DNA of 64,000 nucleotides, taken from contig CM019692.1 in assembly GCA_009760885.1 (NCBI GenBank), positions 51,024,355-51,088,354 of the forward strand. The letters are read 5' to 3'. The notes under the pieces were generated by a model. That model was not told the origin of the DNA. It worked only from the letters and a program-made list of their open reading frames with translations, and made no database searches. This DNA is from Achatina immaculata. Lineage: Eukaryota; Mollusca; Gastropoda; Stylommatophora; Achatinidae. Both the position numbers and the translations under genes were made by a program. This document shows positions 35,701 to 47,700 of this stretch, in pieces. Numbering within the stretch: position 1 is the stretch's first letter; every line of letters begins with the position of its first letter.

Positions 35701-38700
35701 GGTAGCTTGCCAAGATTTCCCGTTTTTGGCGAGCTTTTCAACCTCATCAAGGGATGTTATTCCCATTAAACTGGCTTCTCTTAACAATGTTCTCTTTAGA
35801 GCTTCACATGGTCGACCTCTTTTTCTTCGGCCTTTTGTGTTCCACTTGACAGCTTGTTTGGGATTATCTGGTTGTTTCGTCTCAGCACATGACCGACATA
35901 TGTCCATGTTCTTTTTCTGATCACCCATGAGACAGGTTGTTGTTTACTCATCTGTCTTATCTCTGCATTGTTCTTGAATTCGTTACATTTTACGAGTATT
36001 TTCCTTAGGCATTTGTTTTAAAAAGAGTCTAATTTCTTGTCTATTTCTTCAGATGTTTTTCACATACATAAATGAGGGGGATATTACATTTGAATTGAAT
36101 AATCTTAACAATAAAAATTATATTGACTACTAGTGGATAACAGACACAAACAGGACATCACAATGAACTCAAGTCTCATGAGATACAGAACTTAGCTCAA
36201 ATCACAATGAACTCAAGTCTCACGAGATAAAAAAAAACTTAGCTCAAACCACAAAGAACTCAAGTCTCAAGAGATACAGAACTTAGCTCAAATCACAAAG
36301 AACTCATGTCTCACGAGATACAGAACTTAGCTCAAATCACAAAGAACTCAAGTCTCAAGAGATACAGAACTTAGCTCAAATCACAATGGACTCAAGTCTC
36401 ACGAGATAAAGAATTTAGCTCAAATCACAATGAACTCAAGTCTCACGAAATAAAGAACTTAGTTCAAATCACAATGAACTCAAGTCTCACGAAATAAAGA
36501 ACTTAGCTCAAATCACAATGGACTCAAGTCTCACGAGATAAAGAACTTAGCTCAGATCACAATGGATGAACAGACAGAGAAAGGAGAATCAAAATCCGAG
36601 TCACTAACTTCATAAAATCTCTTCTAAAAGTAAAGAAACAAACTCGTCATGTATTTAATCCTACAACATTTTCACTTACAGCAGATCATTTATTCACAGG
36701 ATGACATTACAATGATAATTATGCCTCTTTCTTTTATCTAGTTCATAGTATCTTTAGTCTGATTGGTTGCCTTTCTTTCTCTGTGTCATTTACTTAGATA
36801 TTTTGTTTCTCTTTGCTGTTCAATGACCAGTTAACTTCCCACACATGTAAGACAGAAAAATAAACTGATAATTTCTGATTTTTATTTGTGAATAACATGA
36901 CAGATTAATACTATATAGTGTAGCATGATAAACTGATATCATCAGCATTGTATGATAAACTGACATCACTAGCACAGCATAATAAACTGACATCACTAGC
37001 ACAGCATAATAAACTGACATCACTAGCACAGCATAATAAACTGACATCACTAGCACAGCATAATAAACTGACATCACTTGCACAGCATAATAAACTGACA
37101 TCACTTGCACAGCATAATAAACTGACCACTAGCACAGCATAATAAACTGACATCACTAGAACAGCATAATAAACTTACATCACTAGCATTGTATGATAAA
37201 CCGATATCACTACCATTGTATGATAAACTGACATCATTAGCATTGTATGATATACTGACATCACTAGTATTCTATGATAAACTAATGTCACTAGCATAAT
37301 ATAATAAACTGACATCACTAGTATTGTATAATAAACTGACACCACTAGTACTGTATGATAAACTGACACCACTAGTACTGTATGATAAACTGACACCACT
37401 AGTACTGTATGATAAACTGACATCACCTGTCAGACCCGCTTACAACAACAGGTAAGAATATTTCTGCAACAAGCCAGATAACAGACTAAATATGATGAAC
37501 TGGGATGAGTTCTGCACTTACAATAATCATCATCATCATCTACACTGTGAGGAGCGGGTGTAAAGTTTGGGTCTCTGGACAGCACGGGGCGGGACGGCAT
37601 TATTTCTGTGATGGTTATGGTCATCTGTCGTGGCTGGAGGTGCAGCAGTGAAGTCTTGTAGATGACCTGGCCCAGGCATGCAGGCAGGGAAGAGGCCACA
37701 CCTGTAATCTGAAACTTTGTGCCCCATATATTCGATGTCACTTCCACAAGCCTGTTTGTCTGTTCATGAACATGTACAAAAATTGTAAGGTTAAACAAAT
37801 GTTTCTAAAATTTGCAAATGATTTAACATTCGTGATATTTTAATATTTCTGGACAACATTCCCATTGGTTTTATATCCAATTCTGCCTTTTCCAAAGCAA
37901 CTATTTGACAGATATGGCAGTATATTTAGTATTTAAGAACAGTTTTTCATTGACTATACTACTACACTATCTTGTTTGTTTCCATGTGACATGTCCCTTC
38001 CAGAAATCTGGTATCACTATACTGAAAAGGCCCCATGGTCTACCCAGCCTCTAGAAATGGGTACCAGAGAAATCTAGGACAGTAACTGCAGCCAGGAATG
38101 ACACACTGATCACATCGGACTTTCATGTGCTAAAGGTCTTGGGAATAGGAGCCTAATGCCAGATCCTCAATGGCATGGAAACAAGGATTTTACCTTACCT
38201 ACCTATCCATGCATATGCACAACTGTAGTGTATGCTGAGAAATCAATGTGATGTTGTTGTTGTTCAATACTAACATATTTTCCAAATCTAATTATTTCTT
38301 TCTTCTCATTTTATGAACTCTGGCAATTACCTCTGGCAGGTTATCATCAAACATAAGCTCATCAAGAGTCCTAAAGGTAATGCTTCTGTTGACTTTCTCA
38401 GCTCTGAAGACCTTATTTCTGCGGCGTCTCTGCATTCGTGGAGACCCACAGCCATCAGTGTAGACTTCAGCATCAGACTCTGAACTTGTGTCACTTTCTA
38501 TAGTTCCTCCAGTCTGGCTTGCCTCAGCTGTTGTTGTTCACAAAGAAAACCACATTAAAATACGCATCATATTAATTAATCAAGATCCATAAACTGACAG
38601 CAAACGCTACAAATACATAACATAAATGAGAAAGAAAATCATTTTCATAGTAATCTGACCTCTCATACTATTCATCTCAGCATGTAGCACAGCTGAGACA

Positions 38701-41700
38701 TTATACCAAAGCTAGCTGCAAACCGACAGAGTTTATTGTTGATATGCAAGACATCCCAAGGCATCCTGGGAAATGACTGATTAAACTGACCACCGTCCAA
38801 AGACATAGACAACGGATAGCCTTTAATGCGGAGAGACTCCCTACATCAATTCCACCAGCTAACACAGCTACACAAAATGGGTACCAGAAACATGCTTTTA
38901 TTAGGGAAAAAAAAGTGTCACTGGGACTAGAGAATGTTCACCTATAGGAAAAGACAGACCCAAAAACACCACACACATGGCTGTCAGTTCCCTAAGTGAT
39001 ACAAAGATTTTCATGCGAGAATTAGCTTCACCATGTCAGACTTCATGTGAATACAGAATACAAGGAAATTAAAGCAACATTACATTAACCAGACCTAAAT
39101 AAGCTCTGTTTCAAGATAGGATTTATATAATCAGACTTTTGCATCTTACACAAATTCTGTTTCAAGACATGATCTACTTTAACTAGATCTGTACTTTCTC
39201 AGGTACTGAATAATCTTCAGGCATAAAGTTCCTGCACTGGTCAATGTAACAATGTGAAGAAATGATGTAAGTTTTTTAATAATGTCATGTTTCTATAACC
39301 CATACAAAAACACAGTTGGCTAAGTCGATAGTACGCTGTTCTCTCGTGGTTAGACGGCTGCTCGTCCTACCGGAGTCCGTGTTCGAATCCCAGGTAATTC
39401 TCTTGTGATTTTTCTTTCTCTCACGTCTCACTAAAGTGCTTTGTCTATGATTTTTTCGAGGTCTAATCCTACAATATTTGTTCTCTTACTTTATCATACA
39501 AAAACATACATCCTAGGACAGTAGTAAGGCAGGATTCAGAAACTGTTTCAAGATACACTAGCTCATCAAAGATACAATTTAGAATGTTCTGTTCACTGCC
39601 CAGTTAATTATTCTGTGTATACAGTCTACTGATAATATATTAGACCTGTAATCCTTATCTGAGGTTGAAAGACTGGCTGAAGATGGGAAAAACTGGCGAA
39701 CTACCTTGTGAGCCCTATGTGACATTTAACGGCATGGGAAGGATATAATATAATAAATCCTTATCAGCAACTCGTGAATGTTGTCTATACTGAAACAGCA
39801 CAGTACTGTATATTTAGACCTTGAAAAAATTTTAAACAAAGCACTTTTAGATATGAGAGAAAGAAAGAGAATTACATGAGACTTGAACCCTGTACTCTAG
39901 TATCCACTTGAACGTTGCTCATCCTACCAGAGTTCAGGGTTCAAGTCCTAGGTAATTCTCTTTCTTTCTCTCATATCTAAAAGTGCTTTGTTTACAATTT
40001 TATTGAGGTCTAACCACTCAGTACTGTGCTCTGTTACTTTCTAAATGTTGCTTTCTAAATGTGAAAATTTGTTTACACTGACAACTAGGACACACAAATC
40101 AGACTTGTAATCCTGACAAGAAACTCATGAATGTTATTTATACTGACAACTAGGACACACAAATCAGACTTGTAATCCTGACAAGAAACTCATGAATGTT
40201 ATCTACACTGAGAACTAGGACACACAAATCATACTTGTAATCCTGACAAGAAACTCATAAATGTTATCTACACTGAGAACTATGACACACAAATCATAGC
40301 TGTAATCCTGACAAGAAACTCATGAATGTTATCTATACTAACAACTAGGACACACAAATCAGACTTGTAATCCTGACAAGAAACTCATGAATGTTATCTA
40401 CACTGAGAACTAGGACACACAAATCATACTTGTAATCCTGACAAGAAACTCATAAATGTTATCTATAATGACAACTATGACACACAAATCAGACTAAACA
40501 AAGAGAACTTGCTTATCAAGTTTACACTGTTATAGAAGTTTTTATAAAACTACTTCTTTTGTAACAGCCTACAAAATCATGTCACAAAATTTCCACAACC
40601 AGCCACACCTCTTTAACACAACACCAGCAACCCTGTACAACATTCTGGGCATATACGCTCACCTTTTCCTGAAGACTTGATTTTAGGATCATAGATGATG
40701 AAGTCTGGCCGCAACTTACTGGCCCGCTTTCCTTTAAGAAGTGGCACGAGACCACCGAGGTACTCCAGGTATAAGGTGTAATGTCCACCTGACGTCTCCT
40801 CTCCGTGGCGGATCATTGTACAAAACAGCCGCTCTCCTCCTGGGGGTGGACTACATACAAATTCCCTTAGACGCAGAGGATCTGGAATGTAGCTCTTTAC
40901 AGAGAGAAAATAAAGTTTTTTTCAGTTAAGGAAATGATTCATATTTAAAAAAAAAAAAAAAAAAAGGATTAAATGCATAAATTGAAACAGTACGGTGTGA
41001 TAGTTTCTCAGAAAGTTTTATTAATCTTTCATGTTCCAAGACAGAAGTACACCATGCTCAATGCGACTCTTAATCTCAGTGGCAATATCTGCACCCTTAT
41101 GTTACACAAGCTTAAATTATTTCATAATTAATTTTAATTAATTTTACTTTTAAACAAGTCTTGCCTGGCATCTGACAATGATGATGATGTTGTTGTTGAT
41201 GATGATGATAATTAGCTTGTAAATATTACACGTTAACAAGCCAGACAAAAGTATTTTTATTTGACATTAGAAACAACCTTGATCGTTGGAGAAAACAGGG
41301 CTTTTACTCCGCAGCGCAACCTCTGCGGTAAGGGCAGCTTATCAACGGCCTTTTCAGTTCGAACTGACTGGTGAACTACTCGCTGACACAAGAACTGAAG
41401 TGGCGCCACCTGCTTGCTGACCCAGGCTACATACATGTGGCACCCTGCTGCCAGGAACAGGCGCTTGTCATTGTGGCCCCATGTCATCGCAGTGAGTGGC
41501 TTCCCCTGTGGGACAGACTAAAGAAGTAAATGTCTGTTGTTGTTGTTGTTGGGAAGGATTTTTATTCCTAGGAATTTCTACTGAGTAAGTAAAACCAGAA
41601 AAGCCTCTCAACACCTTTATTCTATTTATAGAAACAGTACAGTGTTTTAATGGTAGGTAAAAAGGTAGATAAAGGTAACCCTGTCATGTCTTAGAGGCAC

Positions 41701-44700
41701 ACAGGGATATTGTGTTAGCGCCCATATTTTCCTAGACCTGTCAGCCCACTAGAGGGTGATGCAGTCAGCATCAACACTTGGCCACCTTTCCTTCCCCAAC
41801 TCTAGAAGAAGTCAGGTACCCATTTCTACAGCTGGGTAATTGGAGAGCCTCCAGCTGGATTTGAACCCCCGACCTTCGCCATGAGAGATCAGTGCACTAA
41901 CCACTTCACCGCACAGACATCCATAGTGTTTTAATACCAGTCTTTATATACCAACAGTAAAATGTTTTTAACACCAGCCTATATATATACAAACAGTACA
42001 AGTGTTTTTAACCACCAGTCTCTCTCTCTCTCTCTCTTTCTATATATATATATATACATATTACAGTAAAGTGTTTTTAACAGTAGTCTATGTACTTCTT
42101 CAGCTTTCTGGCTTTCACCTCCATTCCTCTCTATTCCTTGTCTTCTCTCTCCAGTTGGCGACACAAATTTCCTTTATATCCTCTTCTATGTTGTCTTTCC
42201 ATCTCTGTCTTGGTCTACTCCTTGGTCTTTTTTCCTTCATTTCTTATATGTACATGTATAAAATTTTCATTTGTCTATGTACTAGTCTATGCACACAAAC
42301 AGACGCTGTTTTTTTTTTTACACTGGCTTATATACCAGTACTAAATCAACTGGAATTGAAAAAAGCCATAATTAAAAACATTAGAACCTGACAGCTGAAA
42401 TATTTAGGCCATACCAAGAGACATAATACAATAATGAAAACCATACAAGAGGGAATGTAAGACAAGTAGAAGTAAAAAGAGCATGAGATCAACAACAACA
42501 CAGAATTGTGAACAACAAAAAGAAATGGACTAGACTGAACCTGGCTGAATGATTTATGAAAACAAAGGACAGAACAAGCTAGGTGATCAATGTAGCCAAC
42601 CTTCCATGGGAAGAGAGCATAAGATGAAGATGATGATAATATATATACCAACAGAAACATTTTTTAACACCAGTATATACATACACATGTACAAACGTTT
42701 TAACACCAAGCACAAAAATATCTGTACTATCAATCTATATAAGTGAATGTAATGTGTTTTTAAAATTATCTAGACTATTAAATGACAGAATTAGGTTTCA
42801 CCAGTATAAACAGTTATGACTCATCAAAAAAATATTTTCTCATCTAAAAAAAGTTGTTGCCAGGTCATGTGTTGCTCCACAAAAATGGACATGATTTTTG
42901 TTGGAACACCTGAAGCTTCCCATCACTGCAATAATTAGGTGCCAGGCTAGCAGCCGTTGGTGGCTGTGCTTCTCTGCAGATCTCAATTCTTGATATTTTC
43001 CATTAGCTCATTCAATGTTTTTTCTTTTTTCATTTTTTAATTGTGCCATCTTGATAGTCTTCCCCTGCCTCTCTTCCCATTTATTTTTCCTGTTGTTATG
43101 ATGTTTTCAAGCCTCCTTTTTATATCTCCAGTGAATAATGACCGTCATTTTCTTGCAGATTTAATTAAGCTCCTTTCTCCTTCTGCTTCTGTTAAGAGAT
43201 TCCTTGTTAATTATTTTACCTGTCAATGCTACTCTTAACATTGCATCACTTTCAGGGAAGATGTTTCTAGCACAAAAGTTATTTGTACATTTAATGGATG
43301 TGCTGAGGGTACAATGTGGATGGCTCCCTGATGACATTACCTCACTGCCCAAGTGATTCTGGGGCAGCACAAACTAATGAAACCACTAGATCTTGAAAAA
43401 AAAAATCACTTGTGAGTAGATCCTTGACAGATGCCTTGTTACGCAGTAATATAATATCACAGCCATAATGGTCTTTTCAGGCATTATATTTTTTGCACAA
43501 TTGTGCATTTGTGCTTGACTAACATTAAAAAGGAAAAAAAAAACGATAAAGAAATCACTGCAAGGATCAAGAGGCAGTGTGTCTGTGATTATGATGTGGA
43601 TCATCAAACATTTTTCCTTATGTCTCCACATGGATTAAGATTAAAGTCTCTGCTGTTTCTACTCAAGCCTTCCATTAATCTGCTTTCAACCCTAGCTCTT
43701 TTCTCATGTAAAACATTTGACTTCCCCCCTTCATTTCAGAATCAGGTTATTCTTTTTTTTTTTTTTTTGAGAACCTGGCTGTTATCTTCTGCTTTTCCTT
43801 GCACAAGGTTGTTGCTGTTGTAACAAGTAGATCTTGACCAGTTTTGATCTGTGATTTAGATCTTAAACCCCTTGGCAGTTCTATTTAAAAAAAAATAAGA
43901 AAAGAATGTTTACCTCATGGAATTATCTATTAAACGAAACAAAAGACTGAAGTACCTGAAAGAATGTTTACCTCTTTCCACTCGTGCAAGCCCCATAAGG
44001 ATCTTTGCAGTTTAGCAATGCCACCCTCGAGAGCCCTATGTGGCATCGGAGTTTCTTTCATTGAAAACATGATGTTACTTTTCATTTAACCAGTTAGAAC
44101 TCTTCTGAACTCAAAGTTAAACTAGTGTTTTAAGCATGGGGGATAAAGACGCCATTTTTGATACATAGATAGGGGATAAAATTCAAGTTTATTTCGAGAT
44201 TGAGTGGTAGAATGGTCACACCGACAGATTAGATCTAGCTTACTATATGTGTCTAGTAGCTGCAGATCTGTTAGATTTATTCGATGTCACAAAAATCCAT
44301 AAATATTGATTTTTCAGTGTTGAAATTTGAATGACTACGTATTCTATATTGGATTATGACACAGCTCAGGTAAGCATAAAGTAGATTTTATTGTTCAGCC
44401 CTAAAAATGTTTTTAGCGCCAAAAATCGTTCCATCATTTCACACCAGTTTTTTTTCTTTTCTTCGTTTTTTTTAAAATGACAAATAACTTCATTTATGGA
44501 ATCTTCATTCATTTCCACTTATTTTAATGTGTGATACACACGTGGTGATCATGGAATTAATTTGGTACAATAACTTTTACACAGGGACCCCTTCTCCAAA
44601 ATGTCCGCGCCCTTCTTCAAAATGTCAGCGTCGTCAGAAACTAAGGAACATTTTGGAAGTAACGCTGGTGGAAAGAGTTAAACGAAACAAAAGACTGAAG

Positions 44701-47700
44701 TACCTGAGATGGTAAGGTGACACTGTGGATCAGACTCCCATCTTTGGAATAGAAGTGAACCTCATTGCGGCACTGCAGATTTGGAAGACGGACAAAGCCA
44801 CCCACAGCCAGGTATTCTCCACAGTTTGACCAATCAATCTTCACCCCTGGGAAGGCACAGTAATAAATATGTCAAAAGTACAAGGTAAAATTACTTTACT
44901 TCACCTTCAAATATATTATGAGTCATCTGTTCAATGACAGGCCAAGACTAGAAGTGTTATTCTGTACCATTCTGTATAAAATTAATCCACTCTATACTGA
45001 TTCCACTATATCAAACACTCTGCAGGAAAAAACATCACTAAAAATATAATGTTCATTCATTCATTTGCATGTCCCTTGCAGAACTTTGTCTCCATAACAT
45101 CACTTCTGTAGGCCTCTAAGGTGTGAGGCCTGAAACCAGCTTGGACCATATTGTCTTCCTCTTCTATTTTCTTATGAAGTCTACCCATTATGATTTTTAA
45201 CAGAATTTTACTGGCATGACTAATCAGGGCAACAGTTCTGTAGTTTGTGCATAATTTCAGGTTACCCTTTTTTGGCAGTGGTATGAATACAGTTCTTTTC
45301 CATTCTTTTGGCCAAATACCTGAATGCCATATCTTTTTAAATAGTGCATGATAGATTGTTGCACATTCCTTTCCTCCTGCTTTAATAAATTCAGCTGTTA
45401 TCTCATATCACTGCAAGCAATGGTGATTTACCATTTTTCAGATTCTTTATTGCCCATAAAACTTCTTTTATTGTTGGTTTGGGTTCTTTCTCCTCCAATA
45501 ATAATTCACACTGTTGATTTCTGCTTTCACAGTCAGTTGTTTCATACATTCCTCTTCAATATTCCTTCCGTCTTTCTAGAATTTCCTCTGTCTCTGTCAA
45601 GGAATTCCCCATCTTGTCACAAATTACATTTAGCTTAGGTGTGACATTTCTCGTCAATGTCTTCATTTCTTTAAACATTTCACTATCTCTTCCACACTTC
45701 TGATGTTCTTCTATTCTATCACAACAATCTTGTATGTATTGTTTTTTGTCTTTTTTTATGTTTCTTTGTACTTCTTTTGTTAAAGATTTATATTTCTCTT
45801 TAGTTGTTGTTTGTCACTTTCCATTGCGTCTTCATTTCTCTACGTTGTTTTATCAGTTCTAGTGTGCCTGCTGTAATCCATTCATTCTTTTGTGTTTTCT
45901 TTACTGGAACCATGTCTTTAGCTGTTGTTATTAAGATATCTCTGGCCTGTGTAGCTAAATCATCTGGTGTCATCTCCTCCTGTACAGCCATCAGGATTTC
46001 GAAACGGTTCTTCATTTCTATACCATATCGTTCTGGTATTTTTAAAAGATCAAAGTGGAGTGGTCTTGATCCTGCAACTGTCTTTTATCTTTATCTTCAT
46101 GTCTGCTACTAATAACTCATGGTCCGTGCCACAATCAGCACCTAGTAAAGTTTTTGCTGATGTTATACTTGATCTCCACCATCTTTGCACTAAAATGTAA
46201 TCTATTTGATTCTTGGTTTTATTTGTAAAATACAATGTATATTTTACAAATAATGATATAATAGTTCTACAATACCCAGCCTTACAGCAAAAATGTAGTA
46301 GTTTTACAAATCATGACACTACTAATGCTTATGAGGGACAGCCAAAAATTACAGGCAACATGGCCTTTACTAGCAGAAATTATGAGCAAATGAACATAAT
46401 GGCTATATCACTTTTCCGCATAGTTGATAACAAGCAGATTCTTGTACTGTTCCACTAGCTTCTTCATTTCTTTGGAGAAGCTTTTCAGCTGCTTCTGAAT
46501 CCAAGTCTGCACAGATCTTTAACTTCATTGTCAAGGTGACCTTGCAACCATGTAGAGCCTCTTTAAGTGGACAGAGGATGTGATAACCACATGCCACCAG
46601 ACCTGGGCTGTAAGGGAGGATGTGATAATCACAAGGCACCAGATCTGGGCTGTAAGGGAGGATGTGATAATCACATGGCACAAGATCTGGGCTGTAAGGG
46701 AGGATGTGATAACCACATGGCACCAGATCTGGGCTGTAAGGGGGGATGTGATAATCACATGGCATCAGACTTGGGCTGTATGGGAGGATGTGATAATCAC
46801 ATGGCACCAGACCTGGGCTGTAAGGGAGGATGTGATAATCACATGGCACCACACCTGGGCTGTAAGGGAGGATGTTATAATCACATGGCACCAGACCTGG
46901 GCTGTAAAGGAGGATGTGATAATCACATGGCACCAGACCTGGGCTGTAAGGGAGGATGTTATAATCACATGGCACCAGACCTGGGCTGTAAGGGAGGATG
47001 TTATAATCACATGGCACCAGACCTGGGCTGTAAGGGAGGATGAGGAAAATGTTCAAACCACAGCTGCACTGCCTCCACTGCCATGGCTGCTGAAAAGGGA
47101 TGCACAATGTCATGAAGTTTCATTAGTTTTACTGGTTTTTCCTATTTTAAACCTTTCTACCTAGTTCACAACTTCCCATGGAGTCGTGCTGTTTTCACTT
47201 CCGGCATGAGCCAATATCCACAGGTGAAGTTCAGCAGGTTTCTCTTCTTCTGCCCAAAGAAATCTCACTACAGTGTTTTGTCAACAATGGCACAATCCCA
47301 CTTTGGAGTGTTCTTGTTTATTTTAGCATGGCTTCAATTAGATTAATGGTAGAGTGTTCTTGTTCATTTTAGCATGGCTTCAACTAGATTAATGGCAGAG
47401 TGTTGCACTGTGTGAGTTCAAACTAGCCTCCGGTCACTGCAAACATGCTGTACTGCATTATCTTCTACCAACTGTGGTTACTGCATAATTTTCAAATTAT
47501 CTTTACTTTTATTTTACTCTCCCTTTTATTATGGTACATGAGGGTTAGTTTCACAAACTCGTAACTGCAGATGAATCCAATGAGAATGACTGCAAAAAAA
47601 AAAATTTACCATAATAAATGAGATCCACCAAGAAAACCTACCTGTTAATGTGGTGTAGACCATAACAGGACAAATATCATCATATCCTGACATAAGAAAG

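Noticed and set aside
37751..37759. Alternative acceptor 8 bp inside the exon at 37522-37759
   Set aside because: It would leave a phase that does not fit the preceding exon, which ends in phase 0.
46403..47113. A repetitive structural protein of 236 residues
   Set aside because: Its flanks and repeat unit match a mariner transposase, so it is a transposon relic with an expanded motif.
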